Positions 8,079 through 16,206 of a stretch of DNA of 41,394 nt are shown here, piece after piece. Within the stretch, counting starts at the first letter, position 1, and the number at the start of each line of letters is the position of its first letter. Position numbers and translations under genes: made by a program. The notes under the pieces were generated by a model. That model was not told the DNA's origin. It saw only the letters and a list, made by a program, of their open reading frames with translations, and made no database searches. Source of the stretch: Clostridia bacterium (GTDB taxonomy: Bacteria > Bacillota > Clostridia > Christensenellales > Aristaeellaceae); NCBI GenBank assembly GCA_017434085.1, contig JAFRFY010000107.1:1-41394 (forward strand), given 5' to 3'.

Positions 8079-8275
8079 CACCTCATCCGTCCCGCCTACG
8101 GCGGTCCACCGTTCCCTCAAGGCAACTTCGAAAAACCCTGTTTTCGCAAACAATACTTCGCAAAGAACCCTTGTTTTACAGGGTTTTCCGAAGTAAAGTT
8201 TGCGGCAAAGTGAGGTTTTTCGAGGTCCCCTTCAGGGGAAGGTGGCAGCCCGAAGGGCTGACGGAAGAGGTCGTA
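8079..8275. repeat. Imperfect inverted-repeat element split by a 110-bp element
   Basis: The left arm (8079-8122, CACCTCATCCGTC ... CACCGTTCCCTCAAGG) is an imperfect reverse complement of the right arm (about 8229-8275, CCTTCAGGGGAAGGTGGC ... GACGGAAGAGGT), each with its own small hairpin. The 110-bp repeat at 8121-8230 lies between the arms, as if inserted at the centre of an older palindromic repeat. Confidence 0.55.
8121..8230. repeat. 110-bp foldable dispersed repeat, copy 1
   Basis: Starts GGCAACTTCGAAAAACC and ends GGTTTTTCGAGGTCC, with inner complementary stretches AAACCCTGTTTT and ACAGGGTTTT. A second copy in the same orientation, about 90% identical by eye, is at 26928-27037. It contains no coding sequence; size and fold resemble a small non-autonomous element. 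Confidence 0.75.
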
Positions 8276-8292
8276 ACCCCTCTGCCTCACGC

Positions 8293-8668
8293 GGACGCCA
8301 TGAATGGCGTCCCTACGGAGGATTGCGGGATATGCGGACGTCATGAATGGTAACCCTACGATACGGGTTCGGATATCATCCGGGCGATGAGGGCATCGCC
8401 CCTACGATATGGGTTCGGATATCATCCGGGCGATGGTGCCCTGGCCCCGGTATCGCCCCTACGATACGGGTTTGGATATCATCCGGGCGATGGTGCCCTG
8501 GCCCCGGTATCGCCCCTACGATACGGGTTCGGATATCATCCGGGCGATGGTGCCCTGGCCCCGGCATCGCCCCTACGATACGGGTTTGGATATCATCCGG
8601 GCGATGAGGGCATCGCCCCTACGGAATGCGGGTACTGATACCGTTGGACGATGAATGGCATCACTACG
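8293..8668. repeat. Tandem series of eight REP-like hairpin units
   Basis: Part of the 855-bp gene-free stretch 7998-8852. Each unit is a hairpin of about 20 bases (GGGCGAT-loop-ATCGCCC, or GGACGCC-loop-GGCGTCC in the outer, more diverged units), then CTACG or close variants, then a spacer containing ATACGGGTTCGGATATCATCC or a relative. CCTACG recurs at 8355, 8401, 8458, 8515, 8572 and 8618, giving periods of 46, 57, 57, 57 and 46 bp; the 57-bp units carry 11 extra bases in the hairpin loop. On the minus strand each hairpin is preceded by GTAG, the tetranucleotide that marks REP sequences used by RAYT transposases. Confidence 0.85.
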
Positions 8669-8689
8669 CAAAAAACCCGCTCGGCCTCC

Positions 8690-8779
8690 AATTCCTAACT
8701 CCTCATTCCTAACTCCTAATTTCCCATTTCCCATTTCCCATTTCCCATTTCCCATTTCCCATTCCCCATTCCCAATTCA
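8690..8779. repeat. Heptamer array (right arm of module A)
   Basis: About 12 units of 7 bp, first AATTCCT/AACTCCT, then a homogeneous run of ATTTCCC, then CATTCCC. Opposite orientation to the array at 7989-8020. The homogeneous ATTTCCC part suggests recent expansion. Confidence 0.85.
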
Positions 8780-8791
8780 AACACAGGGGGG

Positions 8792-8820
8792 TAGCCAACC
8801 CCTCGCAAATGTGCTATAAT
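8792..8820 (+). promoter_or_regulatory. Probable promoter of the cytidylate-kinase-like gene
   Basis: TATAAT at 8815-8820, with a weak -35 (TAGCCA, 8792-8797) 17 bp upstream. It lies 33 bases before the start codon and directly after the heptamer array. Confidence 0.55.
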
Positions 8821-8852
8821 ACCTCTATCAATCCCACGAGGAGGCAGGAGAC

Positions 8853-9446
8853 ATGAACATCATCACCATCAGCCGGGAATACGGCGCGGGCGGTCATTCC
8901 ATCGGCAAGCGGGTGGCGGAGGAATTGGGCATAGAGTTCTACGACCGCGACATCATCCGCAACACCGTGCGCGAGAGCGGCCTGGACGCGGGCGTCGTGG
9001 AGCACGAGGAGGAGGAGATCTCCCGCGCCGACGCCATCTGGCGGCTGATCACCCCCGCCGCCTACACCGACCGGCGCGAGACCATCCACACCATCGAGTG
9101 CAAGGTGATACTGATGCTGGCGAAGAAGGGCCCCTGCGTGATACTGGGCCGGTGCGCCGACACCATATTGGAGGAGTTCGACATCGAGAGCCTGAACGTG
9201 TTCATATACGCCGACGCCATCCACCGCGCCGTGCGCGTCAGCGAGCTGATCGGCAGCAAGAATCCCTCCGAGATCCAGAAGGCCATGAAGAAGACCGACA
9301 ACGCCCGCCGCAACTACTACCAGCAGTTCACCGGCAAGCACTGGGGAGATACCAAGAACTTCAACCTCTCCATCGACAGCGGGCTGCTGGGGTACGATAC
9401 CTGCGTCAAGCTGATCTGCGAGGCCTACCGCGCGGTGAGTGAGTGA
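8853..9446 (+). CDS. Cytidylate kinase-like family protein
   Basis: A 197-residue soluble P-loop protein, start ATG preceded by GAGGAGG. The N-terminus NIITISREYGAGGHSIGKR carries the variant P-loop (GAGGHSIGK) of the cytidylate-kinase-2 group, followed by FYDRDIIR. The middle contains ILGRCADTIL and the C-terminal half NYYQQFTGKHWGDTKNFNLS, both conserved in this Firmicutes group. The family is distinct from classic Cmk, and whether it phosphorylates CMP is not established. It is a single-gene unit with its own promoter and a strong terminator. Confidence 0.85.
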   Translation: MNIITISREYGAGGHSIGKRVAEELGIEFYDRDIIRNTVRESGLDAGVVEHEEEEISRADAIWRLITPAAYTDRRETIHTIECKVILMLAKKGPCVILGRCADTILEEFDIESLNVFIYADAIHRAVRVSELIGSKNPSEIQKAMKKTDNARRNYYQQFTGKHWGDTKNFNLSIDSGLLGYDTCVKLICEAYRAVSE

Positions 9447-9454
9447 GATACATG

Positions 9455-9490
9455 AAAGAGGGAAGCGGCGCGCGCCGCTTCCCTCTTTGT
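9455..9490 (+). terminator. Intrinsic terminator of the cytidylate-kinase-like gene
   Basis: AAAGAGGGAAGCGGCG (9455-9470) pairs perfectly with CGCCGCTTCCCTCTTT (9473-9488). The 3' arm supplies TTT, followed by GTATAT. Confidence 0.85.
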
Positions 9491-9493
9491 ATA

Positions 9494-9520
9494 TAAAAAA
9501 ACGGAGCCCTCTCGAGCTCC
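9494..9520 (-). terminator. Intrinsic terminator of the minus-strand RNA
   Basis: Read on the minus strand, GGAGCT pairs with GGCTCC around CGAGAG and is followed by GTTTTTTTAT. It faces the plus-strand terminator at 9455-9490. Confidence 0.85.
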
Positions 9521-9727
9521 TTAAAATATCCCGTAGATGCCGTCTGCTTCTGCTTTTTCACCCGCCGCTCAGGCAGGGCGGAGACCTGCGGCTGCTTGCT
9601 GCCGTCCACGCGAAGGAGGCATGGCATCTGCAAACCGACCCGGAATCCTTTTGTGAATCTGTGGGTAAAAGCATTGGCTAACGCACAACACAGGATAAAT
9701 CCTGTTTGATTTCACGTCCTTCCGACA
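9495..9727 (-). ncRNA. Probable stand-alone structured RNA of unknown class (about 230 nt)
   Basis: The interval between a consensus minus-strand promoter (9733-9761) and a strong intrinsic terminator (9494-9520) has no credible gene. Read as RNA it offers several helices: CGGAA with UUCCG, GUGAAAUC with GAUUCAC, the hairpins ACAGGAUUUAUCCUGU and GCGUUAGCCAAUGC, and a long-range GCAGAUGCC/GGCAUCUAC closing a 3' domain rich in GC hairpins. I could not match it to 6S RNA (no single long rod), SRP RNA, tmRNA, RNase P or a T-box. A 75-codon frame across it lacks a ribosome binding site and runs through both terminators, so it is unlikely to be coding. This accounts for the 361-bp gap 9447-9807. 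Confidence 0.6.
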
Positions 9728-9732
9728 CCCTT

Positions 9733-9761
9733 ATTATACCGTTTGCCGGAACGCTTGTCAA
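9733..9761 (-). promoter_or_regulatory. Consensus promoter of the minus-strand RNA
   Basis: On the minus strand TTGACA (9756-9761) and TATAAT (9733-9738) are separated by exactly 17 bp, a perfect vegetative promoter. The phosphoesterase gene ends 46 bases upstream, and no gene follows on this strand before the terminator. Confidence 0.85.
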
Positions 9762-9807
9762 TGCCCCATTGCAAATTTTATAGCCCTTGATTTAACAATC
9801 GGAATAT

Positions 9808-10602
9808 CTAATCGAAGCGTATAAAATTGATTTCGGGCCGCACGCCGACGCGCAGCGGCAGGCGGCTGGCGCCGATGCCCTTGCTGACCAGCACCTGCCC
9901 GCTGTCGAGCGGGTGCAGCCCCGCGATGAAGACGGACGCCAGCCGCCGGGCGAACAGCCGCTCGAAGCCGACGGTGTACGGGGTCACGCCCAGCAGGTTG
10001 AACTGGCCCCCGTGGGTGTGGCCGCACAGCATCAGGTCGGGCATGGGGTCCACCCGGCACGGGTAGTGCGACAGCAGCAGCCGAAAGCGGTCCGGGGAGG
10101 GATGATCGGCATAGAGCCCCGCGGCGTCGGGCGCGCCGTGGCGGTATTCGTCCAGCCCCGCGACGGTCAGCGTCCCGCCGTTGACGCGGAGGGTGCGGGC
10201 CTCGTTGATCAGCAGCTCAACGCCCGCGCGGGCCATGGTCCGCCGCAGCCTGTCGATGTCGGGGAAGGCCTCCCGGTCGTTGTTGCCCACGACGCCGAAG
10301 CGCCCCAGCGGGGCGGGAATCGCCGCGAGGCGCTCAAACAGCCTCTCCGCGGGGCCGGGCTTGTCGGAATAATCCCCGCCCAGCAGCAGGAGGTCGGGCC
10401 TGAGCGCCGCGGCCTTCTCCTTTAATGCGGTCATGGCGGCGTCGGGGGTCGCGGACAGCGCGTGCACGTCCGCGATGAACAGCGCCGTCACGCCCCGCAT
10501 GAACGCCGGGGCGGAGATATGATGCCCGGTCACCGCGCAGCGAAGGTCCCCGCAGGGGGCGCAGTAGCAATCGGGCTTTGAGAAGAACTGCCAGGCGGCC
10601 AT
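9808..10602 (-). CDS. Calcineurin-like metallophosphoesterase (YkuE/YaeI type)
   Basis: A 264-residue protein. All five metallophosphatase blocks are present: FIADVH (residue ~43), GGDYSD (~75), GNNDRE (~107), LSHYP (~177) and GHTHGGQ (~195). The GHTHGGQF form is typical of the YkuE/YaeI branch, which includes UDP-2,3-diacylglucosamine pyrophosphatase-like and lipid-related enzymes, but the substrate is unknown. The N-terminus has a Cys-rich stretch (CYCAPCGDLRC) instead of the usual signal anchor. Start ATG has GGAGGA about 8 bases upstream inside the end of the preceding aldo/keto reductase gene (4-base gap), so the two are an operon. Confidence 0.82.
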   Translation of the reverse strand: MAAWQFFSKPDCYCAPCGDLRCAVTGHHISAPAFMRGVTALFIADVHALSATPDAAMTALKEKAAALRPDLLLLGGDYSDKPGPAERLFERLAAIPAPLGRFGVVGNNDREAFPDIDRLRRTMARAGVELLINEARTLRVNGGTLTVAGLDEYRHGAPDAAGLYADHPSPDRFRLLLSHYPCRVDPMPDLMLCGHTHGGQFNLLGVTPYTVGFERLFARRLASVFIAGLHPLDSGQVLVSKGIGASRLPLRVGVRPEINFIRFD

Positions 10603-10606
10603 GGGG

Positions 10607-11632
10607 TCAATCCTCCGCGTGGGTCTTTAAGAATTCGCGGTAGAACGCCAGGTGCCCGGGCAGGGTCTCGTAGGGCTTTAAGCCGTAGGGGCAGCGTTCG
10701 GCGCACGCGCCGCAGCGCACGCAGTCCTCGATCTTCTCCATCTTCGCCTGCCATTCCGGGGTCATAAAGCCCTTCCAGGGGGAGCGCGTCAGCAGCTGGG
10801 TCATGCGGTTGGCGTCGTTGATGGGAATGCCGGCGGGGCAGGGCAGGCAGTAGCCGCAGGAGCGGCAGAAGGCCCCGGCCAGCTCCCGGCGGTCCTTCTC
10901 GATGCCGGCGCGGAGCGTATCATCCAGCGCCGGGGGATTCTCGGAGAGCGCCAGTATCTGTTCAAGCTCGCCCATGCGCTGTATGCCCCATATGGGCACC
11001 AGGTTGTCGAACTGCGAAAGCCACGCGAACGGCAGCCGCGCGTCGGTGATCAGCCCGCCGGAGAGCGCCTTCATGCACACGAAGCCCACGCCCTTCTCCG
11101 CGCACAGCTTCACCAGCTCGATCTCGCGGTCTGTCGCCAGGTGGTTGAAGGGGTATTGCAGGGTGTCGTAGAGATCGGAGTTGACCGCCTCGAAGGCCCG
11201 GTCCACGGAGTGGTTGCTGATGCCGATGAAGCGTATCTTGCCCGCCTCCCGGGCCTTCACGGCGGCGTCGTACAGGCCGTCCGCGCCGCCCGGCACGGGC
11301 ACGAAGCCCGGGTTGTGGAACTGGTAGACGTCGATCACGTCGGTCTTGAGCGTCCTGAGGCTCGTCTCCAGGTCGCGGTTGAAGCCTTCGGCGTCCTTCG
11401 CCGCAGTCTTGGTGGCCAGCGCGTATTCGCCGCGCCGGTGACTGATGGACGCGCCGATCTTGGCCTCGCTGTCGGTGTAGACCCGGGCGGTGTCGATGTA
11501 GCTGATGCCGCCGTCCAGCGCGCGGTTCAGTATCCGCCCGGCCTCCTCAAAGCCGATGCGCTGTATCGGCAGCGCGCCGAACCCCGTGCGTGAGATCGTC
11601 AGGCCGGTGCGGCCGAGTTGAAGATGGTTCAT
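10607..11632 (-). CDS. Aldo/keto reductase with C-terminal 4Fe-4S ferredoxin domain
   Basis: A 341-residue fusion. Residues 1-260 are an AKR barrel: LGRTGLTISRTGFGALP at the start, YIDTARVY with the catalytic Asp/Tyr pair, and FIGISNHS later. The C-terminal part holds two cysteine clusters, CRSCGYCLPCPAGIPI and CVRCGACAERCPYGL, the latter a ferredoxin-type CxxCxxCxxxCP. Such proteins are common in anaerobic Firmicutes and probably couple carbonyl reduction to iron-sulfur electron carriers; the substrate is unknown. Start ATG follows GAGGT by about nine bases. A heptamer-array module separates it from the upstream ROK gene. Confidence 0.9.
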   Translation of the reverse strand: MNHLQLGRTGLTISRTGFGALPIQRIGFEEAGRILNRALDGGISYIDTARVYTDSEAKIGASISHRRGEYALATKTAAKDAEGFNRDLETSLRTLKTDVIDVYQFHNPGFVPVPGGADGLYDAAVKAREAGKIRFIGISNHSVDRAFEAVNSDLYDTLQYPFNHLATDREIELVKLCAEKGVGFVCMKALSGGLITDARLPFAWLSQFDNLVPIWGIQRMGELEQILALSENPPALDDTLRAGIEKDRRELAGAFCRSCGYCLPCPAGIPINDANRMTQLLTRSPWKGFMTPEWQAKMEKIEDCVRCGACAERCPYGLKPYETLPGHLAFYREFLKTHAED

Positions 11633-11653
11633 ATCGTTACCTCAATTCGTGTT

Positions 11654-11742
11654 GAATGAGGAATTAGGAATGAGGAATTAGGAATGATCAATGGCGTGGT
11701 AGCGGGCAAATTCAATTCCTAATTCCTAACTCCTAATTCCTA
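11654..11742. repeat. Heptamer module B (short, empty form)
   Basis: GGAATGA/GGAATTA units at 11654-11687 face CTAATTC/CTAACTC units at 11713-11742. Between them are 25 bases (ATGGCGTGGTAGCGGGCAAA within). The right arm includes the TAG stop of the ROK gene. The core matches module C with its inserted element removed, so B looks like an unoccupied counterpart. Confidence 0.8.
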
Positions 11743-12690
11743 TTTCACCAAGAGCGCCGCGCCCACCAAACTGGCGCGATGCCCCAGCTCGGCGGCGAGG
11801 AATTTGGCGGGGTATTTCTGGTCCATCAAGGAGTGATGGCGATAGGCGGCGATCATGCGGTCGATGAAGCGGTGGCCGAGGTTGGTGACCCCGCCGCCGT
11901 AAACGAACACGTTGATATCGAAGACCTGGTTCAAATTGTGGAACATGCGGCCCAGGTATTCCGCGCCGCGGTTCACGACCTCCAGCGCCAGCGGGTCGTT
12001 GACGTTCAGCGCCCGGCCCACGGCCACGGTGTCGATGTTGGAGATGGTGCCGGCGTAGTCCAGTATGCGGCTCTCCTCGCCCTCCTTGATGCGGTCCATG
12101 GCGTAGCGGGCCATGTAGAGCCCGGAGGAGATGGACTGCACGCAGCCGATCACCCCGCAGCCGCAGGGATAGCCGATGGAATCGGACACCAGCATGTGGC
12201 CGATCTCGCCCGCCATGCCGTGCATGCCCCGGTACAGCTTGCCGTTGAGTATGAGCCCGCCGCCGATGCCGGTGGACAGCTCCGCGTAGATCAGGTTGTC
12301 GTAGCCCCGGCCCGCGCCCAGCGCGTGCTCCGCCAGCGCCGCCAGGTTGCCGTCGTTGTCCACATACACCGGCACGCCCAGGCGCTCCCGGAGCATGTCC
12401 CGCACCGGCTGGTCGTTTAAGGACATGATGTTGCTGGTCTCCACGCACAGGCCCTTTTCATAGTCGATGTAGGAGGGGAAGGACGCGCCCACGCCCCGTA
12501 TGTCCTCCATCGTCAGCCCGGAGGCGGCCGCCAGCTTGCGCACCCGGTTGGCCAGCAGGTCCATCATCTCCGTCGCGCCGATCTCCTTGTCCGTCAAAAA
12601 CTGATTCTCCGCGATGATCTCCGGCCCCTTGAACAGCCCCAGCTGTATCCGCGTCCCGCCGACGTCGATGCCGACTACATACTCCTTCAT
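11740..12690 (-). CDS. ROK-family sugar kinase (glucokinase-like)
   Basis: A 316-residue protein. ATG at 12690 follows AAAGGGGGAT; codons further upstream in frame lie in heptamer repeats and are excluded. Motifs: GIDVGGTRIQLGLF phosphate loop at the N-terminus, VDNDGNLAALAEHALGAG near residue 110, STGIGGGLILNGKLYRGM near 140, GEIGHM, and the ROK zinc motif CGCGVIGCVQ near 170 (His and three Cys; the usual final Glu is Gln). It lacks the winged-helix domain of ROK repressors, so it is more likely a glucose, mannose or N-acetyl-sugar kinase. Flanked on both sides by repeat modules; its stop codon is part of module B. Confidence 0.85.
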   Translation of the reverse strand: MKEYVVGIDVGGTRIQLGLFKGPEIIAENQFLTDKEIGATEMMDLLANRVRKLAAASGLTMEDIRGVGASFPSYIDYEKGLCVETSNIMSLNDQPVRDMLRERLGVPVYVDNDGNLAALAEHALGAGRGYDNLIYAELSTGIGGGLILNGKLYRGMHGMAGEIGHMLVSDSIGYPCGCGVIGCVQSISSGLYMARYAMDRIKEGEESRILDYAGTISNIDTVAVGRALNVNDPLALEVVNRGAEYLGRMFHNLNQVFDINVFVYGGGVTNLGHRFIDRMIAAYRHHSLMDQKYPAKFLAAELGHRASLVGAALLVK

Positions 12691-12715
12691 ACGCCATCCC
12701 CCTTTGGTATGGATT

Positions 12716-12910
12716 GGATTAGGAATTAGGAATGAGGAATGAGGAATGATCAATGGCGCGGCAGTAACTGTTCAGTCCGGCGGGCGATCAGGGGATCGCC
12801 CCTACGGTTTCCCGCAGTTGTAGGGGCGATGCCCTCATCGCCCGCCGGAAACACATGCCCGGACTGAACAGTTACGCGCGGCAGCCGGTAAATCAATTCC
12901 TAATTCCTAA

Positions 12911-12912
<2 letters not shown>
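12716..12912. repeat. Heptamer module C, carrying an inserted REPIN element
   Basis: GGATTA/GGAATTA/GGAATGA units at 12716-12749 face CAATTCCTAATTCCTAATT at 12894-12912. The core TCAATGGCGCGGCAG...CCGGTAAATC is split at GCGCGGCA by the 112-bp element at 12764-12875. With that element and one copy of the duplicated bases removed, the core aligns closely with module B. Confidence 0.8.
12764..12875. mobile_element. 112-bp terminal-inverted-repeat element containing a REPIN
   Basis: Perfect 17-bp terminal inverted repeats, GTAACTGTTCAGTCCGG at 12764-12780 and its complement at 12859-12875. Inside are two REP hairpins in inverted arrangement (GGGCGAT-loop-ATCGCCC-CTAC, then GTAG-GGGCGAT-loop-ATCGCCC), so the whole can fold into one long hairpin. 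It is flanked by an 8-bp direct repeat GCGCGGCA (12756-12763 and 12876-12883), the footprint of transposition. It encodes no protein. A related copy is at 38669-38773 and a one-ended remnant at 18114-18169. Confidence 0.85.
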
Positions 12913-14338
<1,426 letters not shown>

Positions 14339-14359
14339 TGTGACCTCCGTATGGATAAT

Positions 14360-14842
14360 AATTGGGAATTGGGAATGGGGAATTGGGAATTACAGATAGT
14401 CGCTGCCGCGCGTTTTCATGCTCTCCTTGGTCGTCTTGGTGATGCTTGAGAGTATGTGCTTCAGCTCATTGCAATCCGACCATATGCTACGGTATTGATC
14501 GTCATCGAGATAACCCGTGCGATGCAGCAGATCAATCCAATAGCTGGATTCCGAACACTCTTTCAGAGCAATGTACATTTTGTTCAGAAAATCCCTGCGG
14601 CTGATGCCGTCGAGCGCTTCCGTGACATTGGCTCCGATGGAGGTCCCGCTGCGCAGCAGTTGTTTGGAAAGCACGTATTCTTTGCGTTCGTCACAGAGGA
14701 ATTGGTATAAGCGGACAATGCGCACCGCAAAAGCCATGGATTTATCGACAACGGTGTTATTACCCATGAGAATATCTCCATTCAATTACGCGGCAGCCGC
14801 ATTCTTTAATTCCCAATTCCCCATTCCCAATTCCCCATTTCC
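14360..14842. mobile_element. Heptamer module D: four-helix-bundle gene framed by inverted arrays
   Basis: Arrays of AATTGGG/AATGGGG (14360-14391) and AATTCCC/CATTCCC (14807-14842) enclose one gene of 125 codons and little else. Module ends resemble those of the empty modules: ACGCGCGGCAGC at the gene's 3' end corresponds to GCGCGGCAGC in modules A and C, and CCGCATTCTTTAATTCC (about 14797-14813) resembles CCGGCATTCTGTAATTCC in module E. Visibly lower in GC than the flanking purB and purA. No transposase, reverse transcriptase or recognisable terminal repeat other than the arrays. Confidence 0.6.
14390..14767 (-). CDS. Four-helix-bundle protein (S23 / IVP / Avd-like)
   Basis: A 125-residue protein; ATG at 14767 follows GGAG by eight bases (a TTG six codons earlier is less likely). 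The pattern VDKSMAFAVRIVRLYQFLCD, then SKQLLRSGTSIGANVTEA near residue 45 and DFLNKMYIALKECSESSYWI near 65 are the signatures of the four-helix-bundle family first seen in intervening sequences of 23S rRNA genes and structurally related to Avd of diversity-generating retroelements. Members form pentamers and may bind nucleic acid; function is unproven. GC is near 48% in a sampled line against well over 60% in neighbours, and it splits the purA-purB pair, both signs of acquisition. Its stop codon TAA is in the heptamer array. Confidence 0.85.
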   Translation of the reverse strand: MGNNTVVDKSMAFAVRIVRLYQFLCDERKEYVLSKQLLRSGTSIGANVTEALDGISRRDFLNKMYIALKECSESSYWIDLLHRTGYLDDDQYRSIWSDCNELKHILSSITKTTKESMKTRGSDYL

Positions 14843-14846
14843 ATCA

Positions 14847-16121
14847 TCACCGAATGATCAACGCCTCTCTCTCCGCCCCCACGCTGACGTATTTGATCGG
14901 GCAGCCGACCTTCTCTTCGATGAAGGTCACGTAGTCCCGCGCTTCCTTCGGCAGCTCGTCCCACGTCCGGCAGCCGGTAATATCGCACTTCCAGCCGGGC
15001 AGGGTCTCGTAGACGGGCTCGCAGTCGTAGAGGTCGGGGGTATAGGGGAAGCGGTCGATGGTTTCGCCGTTCAGCTTATAGGCGACGCAGACGGGGATCT
15101 CGTCTAAGTAGGAGAGCACGTCCATCTTGGTCAGCGCCAGCGCGGTCGCGCCCTGCAGCCGGGTGCCGTAACGGGTGGCGGGGATGTCCATCCAGGCCAC
15201 GCGGCGGGGGCGTCCGGTGGCGGCGCCGTACTCGGCCCCGGCCTCGCGCAGGTCGTGGGCGACATTGCCGTCCAGCTCGCCCACGAAGGGGCCCTCGCCC
15301 ACGCAGGTGGAGTAGGCCTTGGTCACGCCGATGACCTCGTCCACCTTGATCGACGGCAGGCCGCAGCCCACCGGGGCCTCTGCCGCCAGCGGGGAGGAGG
15401 AGGACGTGAAGGGGTAGATGCCGTACTGTATGTCCCGAAGCGCGCCCAGCTGGGCCTCGAACATCACTGACTTGCCCGCGTCCACCGCGCCCTGCAGAAG
15501 CTCCCCGGCGTCGCAGATGTGGGGGATCAGCTTATCACCCCACTCGTGGATCCATTGTAGGGTCTCGTCGAAGTCGATCTTCTCCTGGCCGTAGCCCTGC
15601 ACGATCGTGTCGTTCTTCCAGTCGATCAGCCGCTTCAAGTGCTTCTCGAGCGTGGCGGGGTGCTTAAGATCGCCCATCTGGATGGCCTTCTTCATGTACT
15701 TGTCGCCGTAGATCGGGCTGATGCCCCGAAGTGTCGAGCCGAAGTGGTCCTTGCCCAGGCGCTGCTCCTCCCACTTGTCCTGGTCGGGATGGATGGGCAG
15801 CACCATGATGGCGCGGTCGGAGATCTTCAGGTTCTCCGGGGTGATCTCGACGCCCTTGTCGCGCAGGCGGCCGATCTCCCCGTTGATGTGCTTTAAGTCG
15901 ATCACCACGCCCGCCCCCAGCAGGTTGACGGCATCCCTGTGGAAGATGCCCGAGGGCAGCAGGTTCAGCGCGAACTTGCCGTATTCGTTGATGACGGTGT
16001 GGCCGGCGTTGTTGCCGCCCTGGTAGCGGACCACCACGTCGAACCGGCCCGCGAAGTAGTCGACCATGCGGCCTTTGCCCTCGTCGCCCCAGTTGATGCC
16101 CACGATTGCGGTATTAGCCAT
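14847..16121 (-). CDS. purA: Adenylosuccinate synthetase
   Basis: A 424-residue GTP-dependent enzyme that joins IMP and aspartate to make adenylosuccinate, which PurB then cleaves to AMP. WGDEGKGRMVDYFA near residue 10 is the P-loop-like GTP site, GGNNAGHTVI near 35 holds the catalytic His, and DITGCRTWDELPKEARDY near the C-terminus is the guanine-binding region. GAGGTG seven bases upstream selects ATG 16121 over ATG 16127. The TGA is followed after about four bases by the heptamer array of module D. Confidence 0.95.
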   Translation of the reverse strand: MANTAIVGINWGDEGKGRMVDYFAGRFDVVVRYQGGNNAGHTVINEYGKFALNLLPSGIFHRDAVNLLGAGVVIDLKHINGEIGRLRDKGVEITPENLKISDRAIMVLPIHPDQDKWEEQRLGKDHFGSTLRGISPIYGDKYMKKAIQMGDLKHPATLEKHLKRLIDWKNDTIVQGYGQEKIDFDETLQWIHEWGDKLIPHICDAGELLQGAVDAGKSVMFEAQLGALRDIQYGIYPFTSSSSPLAAEAPVGCGLPSIKVDEVIGVTKAYSTCVGEGPFVGELDGNVAHDLREAGAEYGAATGRPRRVAWMDIPATRYGTRLQGATALALTKMDVLSYLDEIPVCVAYKLNGETIDRFPYTPDLYDCEPVYETLPGWKCDITGCRTWDELPKEARDYVTFIEEKVGCPIKYVSVGAEREALIIR

Positions 16122-16135
16122 GTACATTCACCTCA

Positions 16136-16179
16136 AAATCGAACGTTTATCGTATGCCTGCCGGAAAACATTCGGATAT
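16136..16179 (-). promoter_or_regulatory. Possible PurR-type box pair in the purA leader
   Basis: AAATCGAACGTT (16136-16147, plus strand) matches the Bacillus PurBox pattern AWWWCGAACWWT at 11 of 12 positions, and an imperfect opposite-facing partner with CGAA is at about 16165-16179. Spacing is slightly larger than the Bacillus norm and the sites lie downstream of the likely -10. Weak candidate only. Confidence 0.25.
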
Positions 16180-16206
16180 TCGCATCCCATACCGGCTGAT
16201 ATTGCC

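Noticed and set aside
8293..8668. Possible CRISPR array
   Set aside because: The spacers are as repetitive as the repeats, the unit contains a self-complementary REP hairpin with GTAG, and no cas gene is nearby.
9495..9727. 6S RNA, SRP RNA or a T-box leader
   Set aside because: The sequence does not fold into the single long rod with central bubble of 6S, lacks the SRP GGAAGG/AGCAGCC loop motifs and lacks the T-box GGTGG motif; no gene follows on the strand.
12691..12753. N-terminal extension of the ROK kinase
   Set aside because: It translates heptamer repeats (PHSSFLIPN) and lies upstream of a good ribosome binding site.
14390..14767. Diversity-generating retroelement, because the small protein is Avd-like
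   Set aside because: There is no reverse transcriptase, no template/variable repeat pair and no C-type-lectin target in the window.
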